The notes below the pieces were generated by a model. The model did no database searches. It worked only from the letters and a program-made list of their open reading frames with translations, and was not told where the DNA came from. From contig BLLK01000042.1 of assembly GCA_021927905.1 (NCBI GenBank), forward strand, positions 1 through 64,000: a DNA stretch of 64,000 bases, in the 5' to 3' direction. Position 1 is the first letter of the stretch. Every line of letters begins with the position of its first letter. This stretch comes from Chaetoceros tenuissimus (taxonomy: Eukaryota; Bacillariophyta; Thalassiosirophyceae; Chaetocerotales; Chaetocerotaceae). Positions 32,090-42,894 of this stretch are shown here, piece by piece. Position numbers and translations under genes: made by a program.

Positions 32090-34610
32090 TCATGTCGACG
32101 AAGCCAAAGGTACAATGCCTTGCTCTCTTGCAAGTTGAGAATATATTCCGTTTTGTTTCAATAAATCCTCAGGGTGCCCAAACTCAGCAATTTTGCCTTT
32201 ATCAAGAACCAAAACTTTGTTCACTTCTAATGACCTAATTACTCCTAATCTATGAGTAACCATTAGCATACTTTTTGTTTTCTTCATAGCATTAGAGAGT
32301 GCGACAACAACCTGTTTCTCACTCTCGGAATCTAAAGCAGCACTGAAAGAAGATGAATTTACAAAGTTAGCACTTGCTATTTCTGGATAATCAGGGAAAA
32401 TCACTTTGGTATATACTTACGTTGGTTCATCCAAGAGCAGTACTTCTGGTTTGCGAATGAGTGCTCTCGCAATTGCGACCCGTTGTCGCTGCCCACCCGA
32501 TAGTGCTCTTCCTCCTTCGCCCACTCTTGTATCTAGTTCAAGTCCCATTGCATTCTTATTAACACCTTCGACTGGTAATCCTGCAACCTCAAGAGCTTCT
32601 GCTACCTTTTGTCGCCATTCCAAGCTATACATTTCCTCTTCATTTTCTTCGTCATAGGCATCTTTCTCGATACCATACAGAACATTGTCCATTAAACTCA
32701 TTGGGAACAGATGTGGCTCTTGCTCCACTACAGATATTTTTGATGCTAGCTCTTTTCTACTCATATCTGTAAGATTCTTTCCATTGAGTTCACACGATCC
32801 CGAAATAGGATCGTAAAATCTCAGAAGACATCTCAATAAAGTGGATTTTCCAGAACCACTTCTGCCTACAATTGCAACCTTATCTCCCTCAAAGATGTCA
32901 AGATTTACACCATTCAAAGCAGGTACATCCATAGCACCGTACGTCACAGTCAAGTCTTCAACCTTTATGACAGGATCAGAAGGTGAACGACCATTGGCTT
33001 CGCCGTAATGCTCAGAAAGAACATCGTTAAGCTTTTTAGGGTCGCGAATCTTTGGCACTCGACGAATGAGTTCAAAAACATTACTTGATGCACCAATTGC
33101 ACTTTGAATCTTTGCCCACTGATCACCAACTTCATTTGAGGATTCAAGAACAAAATTTACATAAAACATGAATGTAGTCAACTGTGCTAATTGCAGCTTG
33201 TTAGCCCTTCCAAAGCTCCAACAAGAAAGGAGAAGTATTCCTTGTAGTACAGTTTGCAAGGAGTCACTGATAAACTTATGTGATCCATACGCCCATGCTT
33301 GTACCTCTTCTAGTTCAAGAGCTCTGAGTTGAGCATTTTCGTACTTATCTGTTTCAGTTTGCACTCCATTAAATGCTCTTACAGTCTCACTCATGGAAAA
33401 TGATTTTTCTGCCACTGCACTTGCATCTGCAAACATATTTTGGACTCTTTCTGCCAATATTCTAGAAAATTCTCCATAAATTGCTGACACAATAGCCACG
33501 AGCAGAATCCCAGCAAATGAGACCAAAGCGAGCTCTCTGGATATCTTAAACAAGTATACTGCCCCAAAGATAAGTTGAGCAAATTGTCTGAATACCACGT
33601 TTACGTGAAAAGAAATAACCATTCCGATTTTGTTAACATCGTTGTTAAGTCGAGATAATAAAATACCAGTTTCGGTCGAGTCAAAGAATCCTGCCTCTTG
33701 CAGTAGCAAATTCCTGTGAAGTTTCACTCTGATATTGTAATTTCCACGAGAACCTATTTGGAACGAAAACATTGAGAAATTGATACTGAAAAAGCTCTAT
33801 AATATAAGAGAAACAAGACGTACCTGCCAACCAAAACAAAGCTCCTCGAATACCAGTGAATAAAGCACATAAAACGCTAGCACCTCCTAATCCAGTCAGA
33901 GCTTTGATAACCTCTGTCCTTGAAGTAGTAAGTGCATTTGCAAGACAGTTCACAGATTGTCCATAGTAATGAGGAATAACTGAATTCATAAATGCAGCAA
34001 GCATCGCGAATCCAAAACAAGATACTAGTAACTTTGAATCGTAGCCTACCAATTCAATAAGTTCTTTTCTTGATTCATTCAGCGACTTCATTGTTTCCCA
34101 AAAAGGTTTCTTTTCTTGCTGTTCTTGTTTAATTTCCGTTCTCAAGATTTTTGCATCAGCCTTACTTATATCATCCATTGTATATCTCGAAGGAAATAGT
34201 TTTGATCGAATACTATTTGGATACATGACATCTCTTTTAATAGCCTGCTCTTTTTGATGCTTGAATAGATATTTTACAAAGAAAAACATACTTTGTCTAA
34301 GACTCATTGTCTCTGGAGTAAAATCATTGACTAGAGATTTTGGTTCTTCTAATTCTAAGGTAGCTTGTGACTGTAATGTATGAGGGCTGATATGTGTATT
34401 GCGGAATGTATAATATCTCTCCATACGATGATTGCTGCTCATACCAGATATTGGAAATCGGAGAGTAGCCTTGGAAGACAACTGGTTTGAAAATCCATCA
34501 ACTCCATACATCTGACTTGAATAGCATATTGCAAAGATTGTAATAGCATAGATCATAGAATATGAACTTCTACAGGGTGCACGTATCTTTGAAACATTTT
34601 CTCGCGTCAT
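32090..34610 (-). CDS. Half-size ABC transporter (ABCB type), probably plastid envelope
   Basis: The gene has three exons: 34610-33824, 33753-32421 and 32342-32090. The introns are 70 nt (GTACGT ... AATAG) and 78 nt (GTAAGT ... TTCAG), giving 790 residues. The ATG at 34610 is used; the frame opens 9 nt earlier only with GTG. The presequence has a secretory signal (SMIYAITIFAICYSSQMYG) ending GVDGFSNQ, matching the Phe-type plastid junction. A transmembrane domain follows at about 200-500. The nucleotide-binding domain has Walker A GRSGSGKST (about 563), Q-loop EQEPHLF, signature LSGGQRQR (about 680), Walker B VLLLDEPTAALD (the second intron interrupts it) and H-loop MVTHR (about 732). All ATPase motifs are intact. 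Substrate unknown; it would work as a dimer. Confidence 0.9.
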
Positions 34611-35155
34611 GATAGTCACTTTCTTCTATGAACAACTTGATAATATTTAGCTTTTCTTGATATGGGAGGATGCAGACCTTCTGTGTGTGATGGCCTCCGA
34701 AAAAAAATACACGCTCCAGTTTGGATCGAATGGTTTTAAAATATTCTTCGATGATGATGATGCTCAGTTTGTGCCATCACATTTTTCTTCTGACTGTCAT
34801 CTTTTGTCAGATTGGTTGGCTGGCGCGAGACACAAAAATAGAGGAGCTCAATTTGAAATCCCAAGTTATTGTGGAAAGAAGAAGAAACAGAAGAAGAAGA
34901 AGAAGAAGAAGAAGAAGAAAGGAGAGATGTGAGCTGTATGATGAGACTAAAACATGTTCCGAAAGTCGTTTCAGCGACGGGAAAGATTTAATCCCGCCCG
35001 TTGAAGAATAAAATAGCATAATCAGCGAACATTCAAACTCCCCAGTTCTTTTGCTTTTTTACATCTTTCCAAGAAACAACATTGTAAAGATACATAGAAT
35101 AAGAAAACTTATCATACTCCATCTGATATAATACATATCAACATCCCTCTACGAG
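34611..35155. other. Divergent promoter region, ABC transporter / giant acidic protein
   Basis: It holds a GAA/AAG microsatellite at 34876-34920 that creates spurious Lys/Arg-rich frames, and a GTTTCAGCGAC element at about 34969-34979. No gene is seen. Confidence 0.5.
34876..34920 (+). repeat. GAA microsatellite
   Basis: An imperfect (GAA)n tract, about 13 units, interrupted by a few substitutions, in a divergent promoter region. Confidence 0.85.
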
Positions 35156-38100
35156 ATGCAGAACGTAAATGCTTTTGCGGATGCAGCAGAGGTGTTGACC
35201 GATTTCTCGCAAACGGTAAAGTCCTCTGAAAGAGAAGAAACTCTTGATCTCTCTCAGTCTCGTGAAGAAATAGATGATCGAGATACAGAGGATGAAGACT
35301 CAGGTAGAGTTGCGCAAGACGAGCTTAGAACTGACGACTTTGGAAGAGAAGATGCCGAGCAAGAATTTGCTAGTGATATGGATCCTTCACCTATGATCCA
35401 AAATGAAATTTCCAACGATGAATCTTTCACCTTTGAACTCTCAGATGATGATGAAGAGGAGGAGGAAGTCGAGGCCATCGTAGCCATTACGCCTGACCCT
35501 ACAGAGATTGTACAGAAAAAGAGTACTAGTCCAATTGACGAGATGAAAAGTCTTCTCAGTAAATATGCAGATAAGATTGAAGGCAGGACACTTGATACCA
35601 TCACCCCCTCTACCACTACCATGGAAGTTGAACAAAGAAGACCTTCTATGAATCTTATGAACTTTATCCCATCTGATGAGGCTAGTGACCCTTTCTTGGA
35701 CGTGATTCAGGAAGGGGAAGATGAGGAAACAACCACGACTGATGCAAATGCAACTCAGAAGTCTTCAGCTGGAGATTCCGATACTCTTGAAGCAGTAATC
35801 CTTCCACCTTTTCCTGAAGAGTTGGAATATCAGAATGATGCTGTTTCTGAAGAACAGGTTCGTATGACCCAGTCTCTACCTATTGAAAATGGTAATGAGA
35901 TCAATGCTCCCCCTATCTATTTGAATGAATCTGTTGACATGATTCGGTTCTCAACTAGTGATGATTCGCAATCGGCAGCTGAAGATGATGCCTCGGAAAA
36001 CGTTTCTGGAGGAGATGCGGACAATGACTCTGCCATGAATGATCAAGCTGATGTAGATGAAGATCCTTTTCAGATCACAGTCAGCGAAGATGAGGATGAA
36101 TATATCGATGTTTCGCCTGAAGAAGATGATCTAGGGAATGATAACTTCCTCAATTCACTCAAGGCTGATATTGCAGCTGGTCTTCATTTGAATAACGAAG
36201 TGCCTGAGGAAGAGAATGCAGAGTATTCTAACTTCGAAACAATCGATTTGAACCAAAGTGACTCTGAATTCATTCACTATCAGAACATGGACGAGAATGC
36301 TATTGCATATGAAAGTGGACCTGCAGTTGATGTGATTTCATTGTCTCCTGAAGACGAGGAAGAGGATGCCCGCCATGTGAGTTTTTCAAACGATGTCGAG
36401 GATGAAAAGAATCACACTCATTTTCCCAAAGAAAAGATGCCAGAGAATCTTATGAAGCTAGACGATTTCGACACAGATTCCGATGTATCTGACATGGAGC
36501 CACAACGTGACTTGGACAAAAAGGAGGAGCAATTTGAAAGTGATGACATGCAAGATGAAATTGTTTCCGAAGAGCCAATGAGCATTAGGAATAGTGAAAT
36601 TTCACTTCCTGTTGACTTGCAGGAAGACGGAGAGCACAACTTTACCGAGTCACAAGATATGGAATCTGCTATTGACGAGAACTCAGTTTATAGCTTCATC
36701 ATAGAAGAGGATGACGCAGTCGAAGTAGTTAGCTTGGAAGGGAAGGTGGAAGATGACCCATTCTCCGGTGCTGTCGAGAATGAAATACTTGAGGATTTTG
36801 CCGAGTCTCAAGATATGAAACCTGTTGATGATGAGGAAGTTGATAATGGCGAATTCTTTGTGCAAGATGCTGATGATGTTAGATCTGAAGGCCAAGATGA
36901 TCCTTTCTCCAGTGACCTACAGAGTGGAATACCGTCAAAAGATGTCATGGTTGAGAATGAGAACAATCCATTTGCAGTTTTCATTCACGAAAATGAGAAG
37001 AAGAACGAAACTGAGGAAAACATTCCTTCTTTTGCAGCTAATGAAGTCGAGGTTGAAGATTCTCTTCCTGAAGACATGCCTCATGAAAGTAATATTGTCA
37101 AAAAAGAAGACAGCTTTCTAGCAAATGAACATCCAATTACTATCCGGAAAGAGGAGTATAGTGATTCACATGATGTTCCTTCTCAAATACAGGAAGTTGA
37201 AGAAAGCATACAGATTCTTACTTTGGAAGAGCAAGATAATGTCAAGGAACAGGAACAGATGCCGTCATCTCCTGGAACTTCTCCTCGAAACCGTAGAGGA
37301 CTACGTTTGGGTGCACGATTAGGAAATATGAGAGCTGCATTCGGTCGTAGATTTCGCCGTGAAGATTCGAGTCCAAGATCTGCTTATTTTGAACCAAGTC
37401 CTGTCGATACTCCAGAGGATGTTCCAGAAGAGAATGAATATAATGATCATGTTGCGTCTCCTGTTGTTGTCGATGATATCGATAATATAGCTGAAGAAGA
37501 GAATGATGACAAGTCTGTAAGGAGTCACAGCAAGCCTGTACCAACGGAATATAACGAAGGACAATCAGTTTCCCAAGAGGTCACTGAACCTTCACCTTCT
37601 TTTGTTGAAAACCTTGAAATCGATGAGAATGTCATGGAAGGAGAAGAAGATGATTTTGATGGCGCTGAACTTGATGAGATTAGTGTACACAGTGAAATTG
37701 AAGGTAAAGAAGAGGATTTCGGTGCATTTGAAGTGAATGCATCGACTAATTTGGAATCCTTGATTCCAGAGAAAGAAGACAGTAAGCGAGAATTGCTTAC
37801 TAAATCAAAGAGTTTACAGCAATCAATCAGAACCATTGAGTCTGATATGTCCTATGGAGATGATGACTCTGTTGATATGAATTTTGAGTACAAAGATGCG
37901 CAAATCCACGTCGACGAAGAAGACACTGAAAATGACACAAGAGAAAACACCATGGAAGTTGAAGTAGAACAACATGTTTATCACAACACTGATCATGTTG
38001 AAAATATAGATGAAACCAAAGTGCTTGTTGATAATTCAATTCTTCTCGAAGATGAACTGGTTGAAAAACAATTTCGTGCTGAAGATGATTCTTCGTGTGG

Positions 38101-39946
38101 TGATACGATTATGGAAGAAGCCGGATTCGGAAGTATCAAAGAAAAAGACTCTACAACATCTTCCTTTTCTGGAAGAAAGAGTGGATCAAGTCAAAATGAT
38201 GTTGAGAATTTCAAAATTTTCCAAGACCGCTGGCGTGAAGAAAAAGTTGTCTTTTCTCATCAAGATGAAAGCCCGGATGTTCTAAGATCTTCATCTTCCA
38301 TTTCAACTTCATCTGAAGATATGAGAGCAAGTCAAGCAATGAGATTTGTTACTTCGACTTCTGGGATGCCGAAAAAGTCCGGATACCAAGTGAATACCGG
38401 CCACCGCCTACATGCGCAAGCAGTTGAATATGAAAGAAGAAGAAATATTGTGGCAAATAAATATGAAGAAGAGAGAAAGTCTTCCATGAGATTAAATCTC
38501 GCGACAAGTCGTAGTCATGCTCCAGCAACTACTGATGATGTGTATTCGAGACTATATGCAATAGCGAAAGGTAAAAAAGAATCAGAAGAGCAGAAACATG
38601 TAGCAACTAGAGTGTCTGCATCATCATCTCGTTTCCGATCTGCCAGTCGATCAAGAGCCTCAAATGAAGCGCCAGCTTTTGAGAGATTGTACAACTTGTC
38701 CAAAGTCAAACCAAGCACAAAGAATCACTCACATTCTCTTCCTGTGGCTTCATCTTCAACACTTCCAAAAAAGAAATCATTAGGAAATAGAGGTACGCAG
38801 GAAAGATTGTACAGTTTGGCACAGAAAAAGAGAGCAATCGAAGACGAACGGAGACGTTTGAAGAAAGAAGAAGATGAAGCTGCTCAGAAACCAAAAAAGC
38901 TCATAATGGAATCGAAAAAGACTTATCGTAGCGCTAGTCCAATGAGAGGAAGCAATGTGCACTCACGACTCTTTGAGCTTGCTGAACTTCAAAAGTCCAG
39001 CGTGGATGATAAAATTAGGAGGAAAAAGGAGGAGGAGTCCGAACCTCTTATCAAGAGTAAGAAAAGCAAAAGCATGGCAGGTATTAACCGTCTGTACTCG
39101 TATTCTATGAAGAAACAGATACAAGGACAGGAGTTGAGAAAGAAAATAGAAGATTCAAAGAAGAAACCGAGACAGAAAAAAGGGAAAATTCCACTTAGTA
39201 AGGCTCAGGGTATTTATGAACGTGGAATGTTGATTAAGATGGATTTGGAATTAAAGCGTGAGGACGAAGGAATGGATCCATATGTATCTCCACTTCTGAA
39301 TCCGCTTGTCGTTGAAGATGATGAAGGTTCTGCTTACGAAGAAAATTCAGTACAAGGTTCTCAAGGAAGAAGAAGTCGCTCAGGTACACCTTCCAGGTCT
39401 AACAATCGTTCAAGATCAAGGTCTTTGTCAAGGACACCTTCTGGTATTTCGACACCAAGAAACCAGAGCAGAATCAGAGCTAGAAGTAGAATGCGAGATC
39501 CTACTCCAACTCAGTTTTCATTCAGATCACCAAGTCCAGCTAGATCAAATTCAAGAGTTAGTGCGTTACCTTCTACACCAAGATCGATCGCAGTATCGAC
39601 ACCTTTGAGAGGACGCAGTCGTAACCCGACTCCTATTCGAACAGCTCAGAGAAATTCGACAAAGGAACTCCTCCGAAAGATGGAATCTGACGTTGATTTT
39701 TACAAAACAGTCAAGGTTGCATTGAAAAGAAAAGAGGACGAGGGATTTCAAATGAATGGTGATCTTCCCCCTATTCCAAGTAAGGTTATTACATTGACAT
39801 CAGATGCTTCTAATGGAACTACTAGAACTTCCACAACCATGACTGTGAAAGATAGTTCATCTGATAATGAATACGACTTGGAAGATTTACCAAGTCCGAA
39901 GGGAAGATTCCTTGTTCGTCCAAAGTCTGCAGAGTATGGAGAATAA
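35156..39946 (+). CDS. Giant acidic protein with DPF/NPF motifs and RLY repeats
   Basis: Predicted 1596 residues in one exon. The first two-thirds are strongly acidic and disordered and contain short DPF/NPF motifs: ASDPFLD, DEDPFQI, EDDPFSG, QDDPFSS and ENNPFAV. A basic patch (RNRRGLRLGARLG...AFGRRFRRE) follows at about 705-740. From about residue 1120 to 1365 run five or six RLY repeats (VYSRLYAIAKGKK, FERLYNLSKVK, QERLYSLAQKK, VHSRLFELAEL, INRLYSYSMKK), as in the protein at 31020. An SR-rich tail with TP sites ends at LVRPKSAEYGE. DPF/NPF motifs are known ligands of AP-2 appendages and EH domains, so an endocytic scaffold is conceivable; this is inference. Confidence 0.75.
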   Translation: MQNVNAFADAAEVLTDFSQTVKSSEREETLDLSQSREEIDDRDTEDEDSGRVAQDELRTDDFGREDAEQEFASDMDPSPMIQNEISNDESFTFELSDDDEEEEEVEAIVAITPDPTEIVQKKSTSPIDEMKSLLSKYADKIEGRTLDTITPSTTTMEVEQRRPSMNLMNFIPSDEASDPFLDVIQEGEDEETTTTDANATQKSSAGDSDTLEAVILPPFPEELEYQNDAVSEEQVRMTQSLPIENGNEINAPPIYLNESVDMIRFSTSDDSQSAAEDDASENVSGGDADNDSAMNDQADVDEDPFQITVSEDEDEYIDVSPEEDDLGNDNFLNSLKADIAAGLHLNNEVPEEENAEYSNFETIDLNQSDSEFIHYQNMDENAIAYESGPAVDVISLSPEDEEEDARHVSFSNDVEDEKNHTHFPKEKMPENLMKLDDFDTDSDVSDMEPQRDLDKKEEQFESDDMQDEIVSEEPMSIRNSEISLPVDLQEDGEHNFTESQDMESAIDENSVYSFIIEEDDAVEVVSLEGKVEDDPFSGAVENEILEDFAESQDMKPVDDEEVDNGEFFVQDADDVRSEGQDDPFSSDLQSGIPSKDVMVENENNPFAVFIHENEKKNETEENIPSFAANEVEVEDSLPEDMPHESNIVKKEDSFLANEHPITIRKEEYSDSHDVPSQIQEVEESIQILTLEEQDNVKEQEQMPSSPGTSPRNRRGLRLGARLGNMRAAFGRRFRREDSSPRSAYFEPSPVDTPEDVPEENEYNDHVASPVVVDDIDNIAEEENDDKSVRSHSKPVPTEYNEGQSVSQEVTEPSPSFVENLEIDENVMEGEEDDFDGAELDEISVHSEIEGKEEDFGAFEVNASTNLESLIPEKEDSKRELLTKSKSLQQSIRTIESDMSYGDDDSVDMNFEYKDAQIHVDEEDTENDTRENTMEVEVEQHVYHNTDHVENIDETKVLVDNSILLEDELVEKQFRAEDDSSCGDTIMEEAGFGSIKEKDSTTSSFSGRKSGSSQNDVENFKIFQDRWREEKVVFSHQDESPDVLRSSSSISTSSEDMRASQAMRFVTSTSGMPKKSGYQVNTGHRLHAQAVEYERRRNIVANKYEEERKSSMRLNLATSRSHAPATTDDVYSRLYAIAKGKKESEEQKHVATRVSASSSRFRSASRSRASNEAPAFERLYNLSKVKPSTKNHSHSLPVASSSTLPKKKSLGNRGTQERLYSLAQKKRAIEDERRRLKKEEDEAAQKPKKLIMESKKTYRSASPMRGSNVHSRLFELAELQKSSVDDKIRRKKEEESEPLIKSKKSKSMAGINRLYSYSMKKQIQGQELRKKIEDSKKKPRQKKGKIPLSKAQGIYERGMLIKMDLELKREDEGMDPYVSPLLNPLVVEDDEGSAYEENSVQGSQGRRSRSGTPSRSNNRSRSRSLSRTPSGISTPRNQSRIRARSRMRDPTPTQFSFRSPSPARSNSRVSALPSTPRSIAVSTPLRGRSRNPTPIRTAQRNSTKELLRKMESDVDFYKTVKVALKRKEDEGFQMNGDLPPIPSKVITLTSDASNGTTRTSTTMTVKDSSSDNEYDLEDLPSPKGRFLVRPKSAEYGE

Positions 39947-40077
39947 TTTTTTAAATGTTTAATGGATTTATTACTTATGAAAAACAAATACATTTTGTAG
40001 TCAAAGTAATAAAAATTTAATTTGCAGTGTCTCTAGATGAAAGTGTGTAAATTTTGTTCGACACTGAAATTTCATAT

Positions 40078-42499
40078 TTATTTATCATTGTCATATTTAG
40101 GCATCCAACCTCTAGCCTTCAGACGGCCCTCTAATTTTGGAACCCAATAGTCATCTAATTTTTCAATTGGGTAACAATTAGGATGGTATTTCGCTCCATG
40201 GATGGTAGTGTAGAAATCTGGATGAGTTTTTTCATCTTTGTCCCTTGGCCATTCCAAACCTACCTTCACATTCTTTGGCATAATGTCAGCAGTCCTGTTC
40301 CAAAAATTTGTTTCCTTTGCAACAATAGCTTTGGTATGTAACATTGTACCTTCTATGCCTTCATCGGCATATCGAATGAAGGGTTTCCCATTCCATTTTC
40401 TTTTCCAACCTAAGCCCTTCGCATCAGCCTCTGGTTTCCCTATTTGAGAATCAGTGGTAACTGTTGCATAATGTACAAAAAAAAGCTTCACAAAGTCTGG
40501 TTTATAGATAGCTTTTTCTGCAGGCATCACGTCTTTCCTTGGTGGTTTTTCAATGTTGCAATTGTACACTTCTAGAAATGTCTTGTTTTCAGGCAGTGCT
40601 GGGTCAAAGCATTTATTCTTTTTACATTCATCCGAATTTGGGGTGACACTATAATACGTAGAACACAATTGAGGAAAAATATATCTATGACCAAAGATTG
40701 CTTCAATCATATTGAACTTACTCGAAGTACTGTAGTCTTGGTTTCGATCTCTTACTCTTCCAATTCAGAACTTTTATCTGACCATCTTTCTCAACGTCAT
40801 GTAAAATTTCCTTGAGACTATTATGTTCTCCAAGAGGTGTCATATATTCATCTGTATCGGCACTCATTAACCAGTCGGAGTGAGCACCAAAACGCAAATG
40901 GCAACTCATAGTTGCAGCATACTGAGAGGACCGTTCCCCTTTGTTGTCGCCATTTCCGGGTCGGTTATTGCAAATCTTCGCAGGCCAATTAATACGGGTA
41001 GCAAACCCAGGGAATAAGTCAGTCACTGGTTTCAACGACTGTGTATCTGAAAATGCTCCAGTATTGTCAAAGATGTACACATGGTCAACACCGACCATTT
41101 GGTTGAACTCTAACCATTGCATCAATCTTTGGTCGCCGTCATTGACTGTAGTCTTTCCACCTCTTGTTTGGAATGAAGAACTGGTCCATGTACATGCAAT
41201 CAATTTCTTCTTTTCATTTTTTTCAGCCATATCTGCCATTGCAGCATCATGTTCCTCCATTTCCTTTTCATTCATTTCTTTTCCATGATCTGGATATGTC
41301 ATGAGTGAAGGCTTGCAAATGGGAATATTCTCCCACCGTCCACTGTCTTCCAACATTGGCAAAATATGATTATCGCCCCATTCTTTTTTTGGTTCCCATG
41401 TATTTTTGTCAGCATACAATCGCGGAGGAAGATACGTTGTAGGCGGGCCATATCTTGGAGGAGTTCTGATTGGAATTATATCTATAAATTGATTTGCGTA
41501 ATCATTCGTAACAGTTTTCCCTAATCGAATTTGTTCCTGTAATGTTGGAGGAACTGGACATTTAAACAATAGTTGACTACTCCAAATCATGTGATTATCG
41601 AAACCCTCCTTTGTGAACGATGCCTTGTATATCTTGCGAAGAGTATGGTAATCATAGTTCAAATTGAATTCAGACAAAGTTTCCTCCATAGATGGTTTGA
41701 ATCTACATACAAACCTAGTTTCTATACCATCTAAATCAGCCTCTTCATGCGATGAAATGCGATATCTCCAATTTCCTTCCTTGTCTTTCAGACGTGAAAC
41801 TGGTACATGTTGAAAAAGTGCAATGTTTGGCTGGAAAAACTCTTTAATTTTCCCCATTCTGGTACCTGATTGACACCTTCTCTTGTTTTGAGCAATAAAT
41901 TGAATATATTTTCCATCAGCAGTAGGAAACACATCGTGAATCCATGGTAAAAAAGGATCACTGTTCGTAGGTGCACGTTCTTCACTGGTTGGCAATTGTT
42001 CAGGCAATGTTGAACATTTGACTCTGTCAAACACTTCTTCCTTTAGATCTTTGGCAGTCGTCTTTCTGACTGGTAATGGTTTAATTTCCCAATCTTTTTG
42101 GTTGATTGGTTCAATGTATGCTTTGAGTCTGTAATCTCCATTATTGGCATTGTCATTGGTCACTGTAGGTTTGGATAATATAGGTTCGTCTACAGTATCC
42201 GTTGGAGTTCCCATCGTCTCAATGGGAGATGAAGCTTGGTTTGGTTCTTCTTTCTCTATAGATCCACCATTACTGCCTTCAATAGGTTTTGCATATACAA
42301 ATGAATCTTTGTTTATGTCTTTCTGACTCATGGCCTCATTTCGAAATCGTGCATCTAACTTGATGAGATATGAAGTCAAGAGGAAATATGCAAAGACAAT
42401 GACTGCTCCTACAGTTAGGATGTAGTGGTTCGAAGACATTCTCGCCTTGTTTTTGACCCTCTTCTTTTTGATTTCTTTGACATTGTATTCATCCATCAT
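40078..42499 (-). CDS. Type II membrane glycosyltransferase, DUF23/GT92-like
   Basis: The gene has two exons: 42499-40722 and 40648-40078, with a 73-nt intron (GTAAGT ... ATTATAG). The splice joins LQYF to DVTPNSDECKKNKC and gives 782 residues. A short basic cytosolic tail and one transmembrane segment (YILTVGAVIVFAYFLLTSYLI, about 27-47) mark a Golgi type II protein. The catalytic region has VDHVYIFDNTG, a donor-binding acidic motif SADTDEYMTP, and a Cys-containing C-terminal part that ends WMPKYDNDK. The layout resembles GT92 (DUF23) enzymes, which add galactose or related sugars to glycans. The assignment at superfamily level is fair; donor and acceptor are unknown. The next locus on the plus strand encodes a MED17-like protein and is unrelated. 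Confidence 0.75.
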
Positions 42500-42894
42500 G
42501 GTTATTTTTTAAAAGAGTACGAGAGTAGTGACCATGGGTTAGGTTTTAGAATAACATAATGAAAATAGTTCGGAAATCGGAGATGGGCAATTTTGCAATT
42601 TGAACAGGACGAAGGACGAGAAAGAAATCTGGCTTTGGATATTTTAGCTAGGCGTATAGCCATGGTAGAATATGAGATATACAGCTAGGGTTAGTAGTCA
42701 TCTAGTAAAAGTGCTATCCAATACTTTCATGAGTCATGAGCGAAAAATGATCATATGTGCATCACTAATGTGCATGTACCTTATCGATACCCTTTAGTCA
42801 AATACAGTACTTGAAACACGAAACTCAATAGTACACTTTGGTATCCTGAGAAGGAAACTGCGCAAGGGGGAGAGGAGCCATTTATAGCATCGAT
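42500..42894. other. Divergent promoter region, glycosyltransferase / MED17-like
   Basis: No gene or repeat is seen. Confidence 0.5.

Noticed and set aside
34876-34932. Lys/Arg-rich frames over the GAA repeat
   Set aside because: They arise from the microsatellite, not from conserved coding sequence.
37242-38039. Long antisense frames in the acidic-protein gene
   Set aside because: Shadows of a compositionally biased sense frame.
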